A stretch of DNA of 35,167 nt from Rhodospirillales bacterium (GTDB lineage: Bacteria > Pseudomonadota > Alphaproteobacteria > Rhodospirillales > Casp-alpha2), in contig JABMOY010000003.1 in the NCBI GenBank assembly GCA_013203955.1, positions 1 through 35,167 of the forward strand, given 5' to 3'. The position numbers were made by a program, and so were the translations under genes. Below are positions 1 to 8,360 of the stretch, in pieces. Each line of letters begins with the position of its first letter. Position 1 is the first letter of the stretch. Below the pieces are notes generated by a model. The model ran no database searches, was not told where the DNA came from, and worked only from the letters and a program-made list of their open reading frames with translations.

Positions 1-1716
1 GGATCGGGCAAATCGCTGTGCTTTCAAATTCCGGCCCTGGTCCGGGGCGACGGGTTGACGTTGGTGGTCTCGCCGCTGGTGGCGTTGATGGAAGATCAGG
101 TGGCGGCGTTAAAGCTCGAAGGCGTTGCCGCGGCGACGATCAATTCATCGCGTACACGTGAAACCAACGTCGCCACCTGGCGCAGGGTGCAGACGGGCGA
201 AACCCGGCTGCTTTACATCTCGCCCGAACGGCTGATGACGGAGCGCATGTTGACGGCGCTCGGGCGCCTGAACCTGGTCCAGATCGCCATCGACGAGGCC
301 CATTGCATTTCGCGCTGGGGGCCGTCTTTCCGGCCCGACTACGAGGCCTTGACCCGACTGGGGAAATTATTTCCCGGCGTTCCCATGTCGGCGTTCACGG
401 CCACCGCCGACGAGGCGACGCGCCAGGATATCTCGGCGAAACTCTTCGACGGTCAGGGGCGCATCTTCGTCTCCGGGTTTGATCGCCCCAATATCCACCT
501 CGCCGTGGAAACTAGGGGCGACTGGAAACACCAGCTTTTGAACTTCGTTCGGGCACGGTCCGGCGACAGCGGTATCGTTTACTGCCTGTCACGCAAAAAG
601 ACGGAAGCGGCGGCGGCGTTGTTGGTGAAAAACGGTTTCCACGCCCTGCCCTATCATGCGGGGCTGGATAGTGCCGTGCGCACCGAAAACCAAAACATTT
701 TCATGACCGAGTCCGGCGTCGTCATGGTTGCCACCATTGCCTTTGGCATGGGCATCGACAAACCCGATGTGCGCTACGTCTTCCACGCCAATCTGCCCGG
801 CAACATGGAAGCCTATTACCAGGAACTGGGTCGAGCCGGACGCGATGGCAAGCCCGCCGATGCTTTTATGCTGTATGGCCTGGACGATATTCGCCAGCGC
901 CGCGTCTTCATCGAAGAAGACGGCGACGGCGGGGGCGACGAAGACCACAAGCGGCGCGAACACAAACGCCTCGATGCCCTGATCGCCTATTGCGAGGCGC
1001 CCCAATGCCGGCGTCGTGCGTTACTGGCCTATTTCGACGAGGGCTCGGACGCATGCGGCAACTGCGACATCTGCCTTGATCCGCCGGTCCTGGAAGACGG
1101 CGCGGTTCATGCCAAAAACGTGCTCGGCGCCATCGAGCAGACGGGCCAGCGGTTCGGCGCCGTCCATGTCATTGACGTGTTGCTCGGCGCTGATACGGAA
1201 AAAATCAGAAGCCTGGGTCACCAGCGCCTGCCCGCCTATGGCCTCGGCCGTGAGGAGAACAAAGACACATGGCGCTCAATTATCCGCCAATTGGTGGCCG
1301 CTGGTTATCTGCGCCTCGACATTGCCGGCCACGGCGGCCTCAACCTGACTGAGAACGGGCGGTCGCTGTTGGAAGACGGCAACGGCGACTTTCGCTTCCG
1401 CCGTGACCCCGCACGCTCTAAAAGCGCGACCTCTCGGGTGTCGAGGTCGACACAGGGGGCGCCGGGGGAGGCAGCAAAGAACGACCTGTCGGCGACTGAC
1501 GAGGACTTGTTCGCCGCCCTCAAGGAATTGCGGCTGGACTTTGCACGTGAACGGGGCGTGCCCGCTTATGTCATCTTCCGCGACCGCTCCCTGGTCGACA
1601 TGGCCACCAACAAACCGGCAAACGATATGGAGTTCGCCGAGGTTTTCGGCGTCGGCGAGGCCAAGCTCAGGGATTTCGCCCAGCCCTTCCTGGCCTTGAT
1701 TGCTAAATTCACGTGA
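1..1716 (+). CDS. recQ: ATP-dependent DNA helicase RecQ, 5'-truncated by the window edge
   Basis: 3'-5' DNA helicase of recombinational repair. The reading frame is open from base 1, so the first in-frame TTG at 55 is not the real start; 571 residues are visible. The window opens inside the Walker A motif (GSGKS at residues 2-5). The DEAH box is at 98-101 within DEAHCISRWG, and motif VI follows as YYQELGRAGRDG near 272-283. A four-cysteine zinc site typical of RecQ is seen at C336, C352, C355 and C358 (CRRR and CGNCDIC). The RQC region follows, and a C-terminal HRDC domain covers about 500-571. A Gly/Asp-rich acidic stretch near 305-315 separates the helicase core from the zinc site. The gene converges on parC with a 48-bp gap. 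Family assignment is secure; the N-terminus is missing only because the window starts here. Confidence 0.97.
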   Translation, partial: GSGKSLCFQIPALVRGDGLTLVVSPLVALMEDQVAALKLEGVAAATINSSRTRETNVATWRRVQTGETRLLYISPERLMTERMLTALGRLNLVQIAIDEAHCISRWGPSFRPDYEALTRLGKLFPGVPMSAFTATADEATRQDISAKLFDGQGRIFVSGFDRPNIHLAVETRGDWKHQLLNFVRARSGDSGIVYCLSRKKTEAAAALLVKNGFHALPYHAGLDSAVRTENQNIFMTESGVVMVATIAFGMGIDKPDVRYVFHANLPGNMEAYYQELGRAGRDGKPADAFMLYGLDDIRQRRVFIEEDGDGGGDEDHKRREHKRLDALIAYCEAPQCRRRALLAYFDEGSDACGNCDICLDPPVLEDGAVHAKNVLGAIEQTGQRFGAVHVIDVLLGADTEKIRSLGHQRLPAYGLGREENKDTWRSIIRQLVAAGYLRLDIAGHGGLNLTENGRSLLEDGNGDFRFRRDPARSKSATSRVSRSTQGAPGEAAKNDLSATDEDLFAALKELRLDFARERGVPAYVIFRDRSLVDMATNKPANDMEFAEVFGVGEAKLRDFAQPFLALIAKFT

Positions 1717-1764
1717 AATTCTTGGACATCACCAAGCCTGCCTTGACTTGGACCTTAGTGATTT

Positions 1765-4011
1765 TCAAGAAAACTTGGTCGCCCGGGCGAAGCCCTTGGG
1801 CACCATTAGTCCCGCCTGAGCGCGCTTGCCGATCCAGCGCTTGATGTTGCTTTCCGTCCGCACCCCTTGAGCGCCTGCACGCCAGGTCAAGCCTTCCTTG
1901 GCCTTGATGGTGGTGATGTCGGCGAGGCCGCCCTTGGCGTAACGTTGCAGGATGACGCCGCGGCCCCGGGTCATCACCGGCAGTTCCTTCAGCGGAATAA
2001 TCAATAGCTTCCTGTTATCGCCGAGGATGGCCAGATGATCGGCCTCGGGCGCGATGAACTGGGCGGCCTGGGCTTCTTCCCCCTGGCCAAGGTTGAGGAC
2101 CTGCTTGCCGTTGCGGGTCTGGGCGATGAGGGTGTTTTCTTCGACGATGAAGCCGCGACCGCTTTCAGACACCACAACTAAACGTCGGCCCTGTTCCTGC
2201 CCCGGTGTATGGATGAACATGGCGACGGGATCATGGCCTTCGGCCAGGTCGATCATCAGGCGCAAGGGCTCGCCGTGGCCCCGCCCACCCGGCAGCTTGT
2301 CGCAGGGCAGCGTGTAAAGGCGGCCGTTGGTGGCGAAGATGACTAGCTTGTCCGTGGTTTCCGCATTCAGGACGAATTTCCCCCGGTCGCCTTCCTTGTA
2401 TTTCAGGTCCTTGGTGTCTTCGACGTGGCCTTTTTGCGCTCTAATCCATCCTTTTTCCGAAGCTAAAACAGTGATCGGTTCTTTCTCGATCATTGCTTCA
2501 AGCGGCACGACGATTGCCGTCGGCGGTTTGCCGATCTTGGTGCGCCGGGCCCCCAGTAGGGTTTTGGCCGAAAAGCGTTTCTTGGTTTCGGCGATTTCAC
2601 TGGCGACGACTTTCCACCGGCGACCCTTGTCGCGAAGAAGCCCGCGAAGATTTTTGCCCTCCTTGGTCAGGTCGGTGTGCTCCTTTTGGATTTCTTTTTC
2701 TTCCAGCTTGCGGAGCTGCCTGAGGCGCATGTTCAAGATGGCCTCGGCTTGCACCTCGTTCAACTTGAAGGCCTTCATCAACTTCGGTTTCGGCTCGTCC
2801 TCATTGCGGATAATTTTGATGATCTTGTCCAGGTTGAGATAGGCGATCAGGAAGCCTTCGAGAATTTCCAGCCGCCGCTCGATTTTTTCCAACCGGAACT
2901 TGGTGCGCCGGACCAAAACCTCATGGCGGTGATCGAGAAACGCCTGCAGGGCTTCGCGTAAATTCATGACGCCCGGCGTGCCCGAGACATCCAGCACGTT
3001 CAGGTTAAGCGGCACACGGGTTTCGAGCTCGGTTTGCCGGAACAGTTGCTCCATCAGCATGTCGGCGTCGACGGTGCGGTTTCTGGGCTCAAGGACGATG
3101 CGTACCGTATCCGTGGATTCGTCGCGGACATCGGTCAAGATCGGCAGTCTTTTTGAAATCACCAACTCGGCGATCTTTTCAATCAGCCGCGATTTTTGAA
3201 CCTGATAAGGAATTTCGGTGACGATGATTTGATAAAGGCCGTGGGGAAGTTTCTCTTTCTCCCAGCGCCCGCGTAGGCGAAACCCGCCGCGACCTGTCGA
3301 ATAAGCCTCGACGATGCTGCTTTTGGGTTCGATCAGGATTCCGCCCGTCGGGAAATCAGGTCCGGGAATCATGTCGACCAGCTTGGAAAATCTGACGTTG
3401 GGAAATTTGATCAAATGCAACAAGGCATCGCACAACTCGACGATGTTGTGGGGCGGTATGGATGTCGCCATCCCCACCGCGATTCCGGCGGCACCATTTG
3501 CCAACAAGTTCGGAAAACAAGCCGGCAGGACGACCGGTTCGGAATCTTCTCCGTCATAAGTATCGCGGAAATCAACGGCGTCTTCGTCGATCCCTTCCAA
3601 CAGTGCCGAGGCGACATCCGTCATCCGCGCTTCGGTGTACCGCATGGCGGCGGCGTTATCGCCGTCGACGTTGCCGAAATTCCCTTGCCCTTCGACCAGC
3701 GGGTAACGCTGGGCGAATTCCTGAGCCAGTCTGACCATGGCGTCGTAAATGGCGATGTCGCCGTGGGGGTGGTATTTGCCCATGACATCGCCGACGACGC
3801 GCGCGCACTTTTTGAAACCGGCGGTCGGGTCCAACTTCAACTTGCGCATGGCGTACAAGAGCCGCCGGTGCACCGGCTTCAACCCGTCGCGGACATCCGG
3901 CAGCGAACGCGCGACAATGGTCGATAGCGCGTAAGCCAGATAACGTTCCCCCAAGGCATCGGCCAGGCGGGTGTCGCGGATGTCTTCGGTGGCGGTCGCG
4001 GTTTTTGCCAT
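1765..4011 (-). CDS. parC: DNA topoisomerase IV subunit A (ParC)
   Basis: Breakage-reunion subunit of topoisomerase IV, which with ParE decatenates daughter chromosomes. I chose the ATG at 4011 (MAKTATATED), giving 748 residues. The frame is open to an ATG at 4086, but those 25 extra residues are hydrophobic and run over the likely promoter. The catalytic tyrosine is Y125 in the RYTEARM motif; the upstream KYHPHGD motif (79-85) is also typical. The C-terminal third is a short beta-pinwheel-like region, as expected for ParC and shorter than in GyrA, and it lacks a clear GyrA box. The gene is the last of the minus-strand series that includes era and recO, but the divergent cold-shock gene at 4319 and a likely promoter at 4056-4086 suggest its own transcription. 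ParC rather than GyrA is inferred from length and neighbourhood. Confidence 0.95.
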   Translation of the reverse strand: MAKTATATEDIRDTRLADALGERYLAYALSTIVARSLPDVRDGLKPVHRRLLYAMRKLKLDPTAGFKKCARVVGDVMGKYHPHGDIAIYDAMVRLAQEFAQRYPLVEGQGNFGNVDGDNAAAMRYTEARMTDVASALLEGIDEDAVDFRDTYDGEDSEPVVLPACFPNLLANGAAGIAVGMATSIPPHNIVELCDALLHLIKFPNVRFSKLVDMIPGPDFPTGGILIEPKSSIVEAYSTGRGGFRLRGRWEKEKLPHGLYQIIVTEIPYQVQKSRLIEKIAELVISKRLPILTDVRDESTDTVRIVLEPRNRTVDADMLMEQLFRQTELETRVPLNLNVLDVSGTPGVMNLREALQAFLDHRHEVLVRRTKFRLEKIERRLEILEGFLIAYLNLDKIIKIIRNEDEPKPKLMKAFKLNEVQAEAILNMRLRQLRKLEEKEIQKEHTDLTKEGKNLRGLLRDKGRRWKVVASEIAETKKRFSAKTLLGARRTKIGKPPTAIVVPLEAMIEKEPITVLASEKGWIRAQKGHVEDTKDLKYKEGDRGKFVLNAETTDKLVIFATNGRLYTLPCDKLPGGRGHGEPLRLMIDLAEGHDPVAMFIHTPGQEQGRRLVVVSESGRGFIVEENTLIAQTRNGKQVLNLGQGEEAQAAQFIAPEADHLAILGDNRKLLIIPLKELPVMTRGRGVILQRYAKGGLADITTIKAKEGLTWRAGAQGVRTESNIKRWIGKRAQAGLMVPKGFARATKFS

Positions 4012-4318
4012 GAATTGGTTATGTCCGAATTGGAGATGGAAACGATATACTACAAAATATAGTAGCCCACCCGTAAAAATCGTCAATCTGTTGAAATCGG
4101 AGTTTTTTCCTCATTCGGGGAACGATAAACGCCCTAATCCCCCCACCCTACGTATGGCTTGCAATAAAACGAGAAGGCGGCTAATTAGCAAATGTCGGTT
4201 TTGCAGCGTTTCGGGCGTTTATCCCTGATAATCCCGGGCATCGAAAAGCCGATAACCGAACGCCCGTCAGGGAATTTAAACCGGGGTGTAACTTGAGAGA
4301 CGACAAAGGACTAAGTTA
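4012..4318. other. Divergent parC/csp intergenic region with competing inverted repeats
   Basis: A 307-bp region without a convincing ORF. It holds the parC promoter candidate and the leader of the cold-shock gene. An exact 11-bp inverted repeat pairs 4124-4134 (GATAAACGCCC) with 4213-4223. The same right arm can instead pair through 8 bp (4212-4219) with AACGCCCG at 4259-4266. A further 6-bp pair is TCGGTT 4195-4200 with AACCGA 4254-4259. These pairings are mutually exclusive, as in a switchable mRNA leader. A weak candidate promoter for csp is TTGCAA (4159-4164), 17 bp, TAATTA (4182-4187); its -10 is poor. Confidence 0.5.
4056..4086 (-). promoter_or_regulatory. Candidate sigma70-type promoter for parC
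   Basis: On the minus strand TTGACG (4086-4081) is followed after 18 or 19 bases by CTATAT/TATATT (4062-4056). A short inverted repeat, ACTA (about 4049-4052) and TAGT (4060-4063), overlaps the -10 element and could be an operator. Predicted from sequence only; the spacing is slightly long. Confidence 0.45.
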
Positions 4319-4612
4319 ATGGCTACTGGAACTGTTAAGTGGTTTAACCGCGCAAAGGGTTATGGCTTCATCGAACCGGAAGATGGCTCGAAGGACGCTT
4401 TCGTCCATATTTCCGCGGTTCAAAACGCCGGCATGGAAACCCTCGACGAAGGTCAAAAGGTGTCTTACGAGTTGGTCGAAGGCGAAAATGGCAAAACTTC
4501 CGCTGAAAATCTAGCCGATTTGGGTAGCGGAGCCGCACCGGCTGCCAATTCTGCCCCGGCCGATGACGGTGGTGATGACGGGGACGACGCCGGGGAATCC
4601 GACGACTCCTAA
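4319..4612 (+). CDS. cspA: Cold-shock-domain protein with acidic C-terminal tail
   Basis: Single-stranded nucleic-acid-binding protein of the CspA family, acting as an RNA chaperone. Residues 1-67 form the five-strand cold-shock fold, with RNP1 (KGYGFIEP, about 13-20) and RNP2 (DAFVHIS, about 27-33). The start is fixed by AAGGA at 4306-4310, 8 bases before the ATG. Ordinary CspA proteins are about 67-70 residues; this one is 97. Residues 68-97 are a low-complexity tail of Ala, Gly, Ser, Asp and Glu that ends in an Asp-rich stretch. Such tails are disordered and may tune RNA affinity or partner binding; that is inference. The gene stands alone, divergent from parC, with a long leader that can fold in alternative ways and a GC-rich hairpin behind it. 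Confidence 0.95.
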   Translation: MATGTVKWFNRAKGYGFIEPEDGSKDAFVHISAVQNAGMETLDEGQKVSYELVEGENGKTSAENLADLGSGAAPAANSAPADDGGDDGDDAGESDDS

Positions 4613-4625
4613 TCACAGGCCCCGT

Positions 4626-4640
4626 CCGGCGTAACGCCGG
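4626..4640 (+). terminator. Hairpin downstream of csp, possible terminator
   Basis: Perfect 6-bp stem CCGGCG / CGCCGG with a 3-base loop, 13 bases after the csp stop codon. The nearest T-run (4665-4669) is 25 bases downstream, so it is not a textbook intrinsic terminator; it may act with Rho or as a 3'-end stabiliser. Confidence 0.4.
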
Positions 4641-4677
4641 CCGTCCCGTAAAGCGGATTTCGGATTTTTCTCAAGTA

Positions 4678-5418
4678 TTAGCCTGGCGGCGCCGCGCTGT
4701 TCCTCGGCCTAAGCCTTTCCACGAGCCTGTTGCGGGCCGCCGGAAGACCTTTTCCGGCGTGGTGGAAAACGTCGCGTTCCAGGAAAAATCCGGTCAACTT
4801 CAGCCCCTGGACAACATCTTCAGGGGTGCCGGCGGCTCCGGGATGTAAAAGAAATTCCGGCAATTTCAGAATGGATTTTTTGTAGGGCTCGCCGGCGGCG
4901 AGTGACACAGCCCGGCCCGATTTCGGGGACACGTATGCCAATTGATCGTTCTGTCCGGTCGCCGCGCAGGTGCTGAGGTCGAGGGCGTAGCCAAGTTCCC
5001 CCAATAGCCCCAATTCCCATTTGACGTAGGCCGATGGCCAGTTGTCGTCGGGGCCGGCGGCTAACAACGCAACCAGCCCGTTGAACACGGCTTCATGGGG
5101 TTCGCGCTCGGGCAGGGATCCTTCGGTAACGGCGCAAGACGCGCTTAACCCCGCCAGCCTCATCTTGTCATGGAGAACGCGGGCCGCATAGGCCTCGGTC
5201 ATTTCACAAGTAAACGTGCCCAAATGTTCGGGTAGCCTGGCTCGCCACGAAGCTTTGACCCGGTTGCCCGGTTGCAGGATGCCGCGCATGCGTTTGCCGA
5301 TGCCGCCTCTGACCAAACCCAAATGGCGCCCATGGGCACTGGTCAACAGCGTCGCGATGACGGATGTTTCGCCGTGCTTCCTTGTCGATAGAACAATGGC
5401 GTCGTCGGTCCAGTCCAT
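4678..5418 (-). CDS. recO: DNA repair protein RecO
   Basis: Recombination mediator of the RecFOR pathway that helps load RecA on SSB-coated single-stranded DNA. The 246-residue length matches the family. The N-terminal OB-fold is visible in the opening MDWTDDAIVLSTRKHGETS, followed by conserved ARLPEHLGTFTCE near 60-72. The C-terminal part is helical. In many alphaproteobacteria recO directly follows era; here the oxygenase and the coiled-coil gene lie between them. The ATG is 10 bases after the oxygenase stop codon, so recO is probably co-transcribed with it. No good Shine-Dalgarno precedes the ATG, which would fit coupling to the upstream gene. Confidence 0.93.
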   Translation of the reverse strand: MDWTDDAIVLSTRKHGETSVIATLLTSAHGRHLGLVRGGIGKRMRGILQPGNRVKASWRARLPEHLGTFTCEMTEAYAARVLHDKMRLAGLSASCAVTEGSLPEREPHEAVFNGLVALLAAGPDDNWPSAYVKWELGLLGELGYALDLSTCAATGQNDQLAYVSPKSGRAVSLAAGEPYKKSILKLPEFLLHPGAAGTPEDVVQGLKLTGFFLERDVFHHAGKGLPAARNRLVERLRPRNSAAPPG

Positions 5419-5428
5419 GGGGGGGAGT

Positions 5429-6310
5429 TTAGCCGATGACGGTCGGTCCGTCGTCCCCGGCTAAGGCCTGGATGTAATCGGTGGTCCAATTGCCGGCGAC
5501 GATCTCCATGAAATTCATCGGCCAGCGCTCGAACCCTTCGCGCCAGGGGCGGTAGCTGGGCATCAGGTTGACGAACACAACATACCGGGGCCCCGTGGTC
5601 GGAAGGACGCCGCGGTGAAGCACTTCGCGGGCCTTGAAAATCAAGCCTTCGCCCGCGTTGACGTTGGTTATAAAAGGCGCATACCGAGCGCCGGCTTTTT
5701 CAGCGAGCGGGCCCAAGTCCCCCACCCTTTCAGCCACGTTGGGAAATTCGTACCCGGCATGGGCCAACTTGGCCGTCGTCTCGATGTCCAGGAAATGGGT
5801 GTTGCCGCCGTGCTCTTCGGTCGGGTTCAAATAGACCATGATGTTGACGAAGGCCCCCGGTCCCCCGTCGCGGTGCCAAAGAAAGGAATCGCTGGGGTTG
5901 GGGTGCGGATAAGCACGGGCGAATTGAAACCAATGAGCGAAGAATTCTGACTGAAAATAGCTCTTGATGCGGTCGGAAACGTCGTCATTTAAGATTTTTT
6001 CCAAAAGCCCAAACAGGTATTCGGAACTTTCTTCCCGAACCGTATCCTGATATTCCCCGGTGGCCTTGACGTTTTCGGGGACCAAAGAGGCCGCTTCGAT
6101 ATGGGCCTGCAGGTTTTCCGCCTCGGTGGGGTCCAGGAACGTTCTTTTTTCGAAACCGTCCTTGGCAAAGTCCGATTGGTCGGCAGGGAAACTTTCTGGC
6201 GCCGCCCATTCGCGGCAGACATCGTGCCATTGGTCGAAGACACCGCCCGGGTCCATGCTGGCGACCCATTCGGGAGAATTGGGTTGGGGAAGTCTGATGA
6301 TGGCGGTCAC
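5429..6310 (-). CDS. 2-oxoglutarate/Fe(II)-dependent oxygenase, phytanoyl-CoA dioxygenase-like
   Basis: A 293-residue soluble protein with the ligand set of a non-haem Fe(II)/2-oxoglutarate oxygenase. The HxD pair is H146 and D148 (LWHRDGGPG), the distal histidine H232 (VLHRGV), and the 2-oxoglutarate-binding arginine R242 (TTGPRYVV). The region between carries the jelly-roll pattern VNIMVYLNPTEEHGGNTHF, as in PhyH-type enzymes. The substrate cannot be read from sequence. The start is a GTG at 6310, preceded by AAAAGGAT with about 7 bases of spacing; the ATG inside that Shine-Dalgarno is out of frame. It lies between the coiled-coil gene and recO, 10 bases before recO, an unusual place for a metabolic enzyme. 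A JmjC or prolyl-hydroxylase type cannot be excluded. Confidence 0.82.
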   Translation of the reverse strand: MTAIIRLPQPNSPEWVASMDPGGVFDQWHDVCREWAAPESFPADQSDFAKDGFEKRTFLDPTEAENLQAHIEAASLVPENVKATGEYQDTVREESSEYLFGLLEKILNDDVSDRIKSYFQSEFFAHWFQFARAYPHPNPSDSFLWHRDGGPGAFVNIMVYLNPTEEHGGNTHFLDIETTAKLAHAGYEFPNVAERVGDLGPLAEKAGARYAPFITNVNAGEGLIFKAREVLHRGVLPTTGPRYVVFVNLMPSYRPWREGFERWPMNFMEIVAGNWTTDYIQALAGDDGPTVIG

Positions 6311-6419
6311 GGTTTCATCCTTTTAGAGCTTTTAAGATAAAGCCAAAGCGCAAACCGTAATTAAACCCTGAGTTTGCTAAAAAAACGTTTCCACCGGTTC
6401 CTTAACAGAAAATATCCGA

Positions 6420-7286
6420 TCACTCCTTACTTTTGCCCCATCTTTTTTTCAAGGGGTCCAAGTCGAAAAATTCGGCCTTTTCTTCGCCAACCGTCGTCTT
6501 GATCGCTTCGCTGGTGACTTCCAGGATTTTTTCATTGGCGTCGTCAATGGACATATGAACAAGCTTGGCCGCCCTGGCCGCCGCTTTCTTTACCGAAATG
6601 GCGGCTTCCTCGGAGGCTTCCTGTAGTTGTGAAGTTGCCTTTTTCGATGCTTGGTTAACCGCATCGGCGGCTTGCGCGAGATTCTTGATGACATCGGCTG
6701 CCGCCAGCTGGGCCTCTTTAAGGGCTGCTTCGTCAAGGCCGCCGTTATCCGTAGAGCCGGGAAATTTTGACGCTGCATCCTTGCCGGCGTCCGAGATTCT
6801 CTTTATCGCGTCCCTTTCGACTACGGCTAAATCCCGGTTGGCGGAATCGGCCACGCGTTTGACCATGAAAGCGGCTGTTTCGGCTTGTTCCGAAATTTTG
6901 CGGACCGATTTTTCCGACATCAAGTTAAGTTGTTCCGTCGTTTTTTCGGCGATTTTAAGGATCTTGGTGGCGGCGAGGGCTTTTTCCCGGGGGGTGAAGC
7001 CGTCATTTTTGCTTTCATTCAAAATATCGGCGGCGATTGTCGCCGTGTCCTTTTTAATTCTCTCGACGGTTCGATCGGCTTCTTGGCTCAATTTTACGGC
7101 CGCGGATTGGGCGTCGGCGTGAAGCTGGTTGATGGTCTTTTCGGCATCGTCGGTGATCTTGCCGGCAACGGCCTTTATTTCGGCGGTAATGGTTTGCGCA
7201 GCCTCGGTGGCGCCTGAAGACGGGTTTTTTTCGATATGGTCGTGAAGCTGCGCCAGCGACCTTACGTGATTTTGTGGGTCATTCAT
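6420..7286 (-). CDS. Ala/Lys/Glu-rich coiled-coil protein, paralogue A
   Basis: Function unknown. The 288 residues contain no membrane segment, signal peptide or recognisable catalytic motif and are almost entirely amphipathic helix (Ala at core spacing, many Lys and Glu), resembling phasin-like or apolipoprotein-like repeats. A Gly/Pro-containing break lies near 170-180 (FPGSTDNGG). The C-terminus is distinctive: IDDANEKILEVTSEAI near 247-262, then a short acidic stretch and FFDLDPLKKRWGK to the end. The protein at 19727-20533 matches it along its whole length, including this C-terminal block (about 25 of 43 positions identical) and the N-terminal SL-x-x-LH pattern. It lies on the same strand between era and the oxygenase, separated from era by 168 bp. 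No clear Shine-Dalgarno precedes the ATG at 7286. Real gene: confident. Role: unknown. Confidence 0.85.
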   Translation of the reverse strand: MNDPQNHVRSLAQLHDHIEKNPSSGATEAAQTITAEIKAVAGKITDDAEKTINQLHADAQSAAVKLSQEADRTVERIKKDTATIAADILNESKNDGFTPREKALAATKILKIAEKTTEQLNLMSEKSVRKISEQAETAAFMVKRVADSANRDLAVVERDAIKRISDAGKDAASKFPGSTDNGGLDEAALKEAQLAAADVIKNLAQAADAVNQASKKATSQLQEASEEAAISVKKAAARAAKLVHMSIDDANEKILEVTSEAIKTTVGEEKAEFFDLDPLKKRWGKSKE

Positions 7287-7437
7287 TTAAAAGCTATCGA
7301 TAAATCCCAGGTGCCAGCAAAGATTTATCATGGAGAGTCTAAAAAACCAATTAAAAACAGCCTTTTATACAATAAGAGATATTAGGGGCATCCTGGCATG
7401 GACTTGGCCACGGGTTTAAGTGCTAACGTCGCCCCGC

Positions 7438-7454
7438 TCCGAACCGGGTTCGGA
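7438..7454 (-). terminator. Hairpin directly after the era stop codon
   Basis: TCCGAA / TTCGGA (7438-7443 and 7449-7454, with CCGGG between) forms a compact stem abutting the era stop codon. No T-run follows on the minus strand, so it could be a weak terminator or an RNA-stability hairpin at the end of the lepB-rnc-era unit. Confidence 0.3.
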
Positions 7455-8360
7455 TCAGGCGTTGAAATCGAGGCCTAAGTCTCGGTAGCGCTCCGGGTCT
7501 TCGCCCCAATTATCCCGCACCTTGACGAACAGGAACAGGTGCACTCGGCGCTCGAAGATCTCCTCCAGCTCCTTGCGGGCGTTTTCACCCAAAGATTTGA
7601 TGCGGCTGCCTTTTTTGCCGAGAACGATAGCTTTCTGGCTGCCCCTCTCAACAAAAATGACCTGTTCGATGCGGACACTGCCGTCGTCTTTTTCCTGCCA
7701 GGTTTCAGTTTCGACGGTGGCCGCATAGGGCAGTTCATTGTGCAGTTGCAGGTAAAGCTGTTCGCGCGTTATTTCGGCGGCGGTCAAGCGCCCCGGCATG
7801 TCGGAAATCTGGTCCTCGGGAAACAACCATGGGCCCACAGGTACCCGGTTTGCCAAAAACGCCATCAGGTCGGGCACGCCATCACCGGTTTCGGCCGAAA
7901 TCATGAAGATGTCGGAGAAAATTCCCTCGCCGTCCAAAGTAGCGGAGAGCCTTAGAAGGTTTTGTTTTTTCACCAAGTCGACTTTGTTAATGGCTAGGAT
8001 GACGTTATTCCGGCCCGACCCTTTCAGGTTTTTGATGATGGCGGACGAATTTCCGTCGATCCCTTTGTCAGAATCTATGAGTAGAAGAACCTCATCGGCA
8101 TCGGCGGCGCCACCCCAGGCGGCGGCGACCATGGCCCGATCAAGGCGCCGGCGCGGTTTGAAAATACCGGGGGTGTCGATAAAAATGACTTGGGCGTTGC
8201 CTTCGATGCAGATGCCGAGCACCCGGGACCGTGTCGTCTGCACCTTGGGCGATACGATGGAGACCTTGGTTCCGACCAGCCGGTTCAACAAGGTCGATTT
8301 GCCGACATTGGGGGCCCCGACGATAGCGACAAACCCGGCTTTTTGTTCGGTAGCGATCAT
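7455..8360 (-). CDS. era: GTPase Era
   Basis: Essential GTPase that binds the 3' end of 16S rRNA and assists 30S maturation. The 301 residues carry the P-loop GAPNVGKS at 15-22, DTPG at 62-65 and NKVD at 125-128. A C-terminal KH domain follows, with the RNA-binding signature VLGKKGSRIKSLGENARKEL in the last quarter. Length and domain order are canonical. The ATG overlaps the rnc stop codon by 4 bases (ATGA), so translation is probably coupled to RNase III, an arrangement known from many bacteria. The gene ends the lepB-rnc-era unit, and a short hairpin sits directly behind its stop. Confidence 0.97.
   Translation of the reverse strand: MIATEQKAGFVAIVGAPNVGKSTLLNRLVGTKVSIVSPKVQTTRSRVLGICIEGNAQVIFIDTPGIFKPRRRLDRAMVAAAWGGAADADEVLLLIDSDKGIDGNSSAIIKNLKGSGRNNVILAINKVDLVKKQNLLRLSATLDGEGIFSDIFMISAETGDGVPDLMAFLANRVPVGPWLFPEDQISDMPGRLTAAEITREQLYLQLHNELPYAATVETETWQEKDDGSVRIEQVIFVERGSQKAIVLGKKGSRIKSLGENARKELEEIFERRVHLFLFVKVRDNWGEDPERYRDLGLDFNA

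Noticed and set aside
3415-3927. 170-codon plus-strand ORF inside parC
   Set aside because: It is fully antisense to the ParC catalytic core and shows no recognisable domain.
4012-4086. N-terminal extension of parC from ATG 4086
   Set aside because: The extra 25 residues are not part of ParC and cover the likely promoter; MAKTATATED at 4011 matches the family start.
7330-7419. 29-codon plus-strand ORF between era and the coiled-coil gene
   Set aside because: It has no Shine-Dalgarno and lies in the leader region of the minus-strand gene; likely chance.
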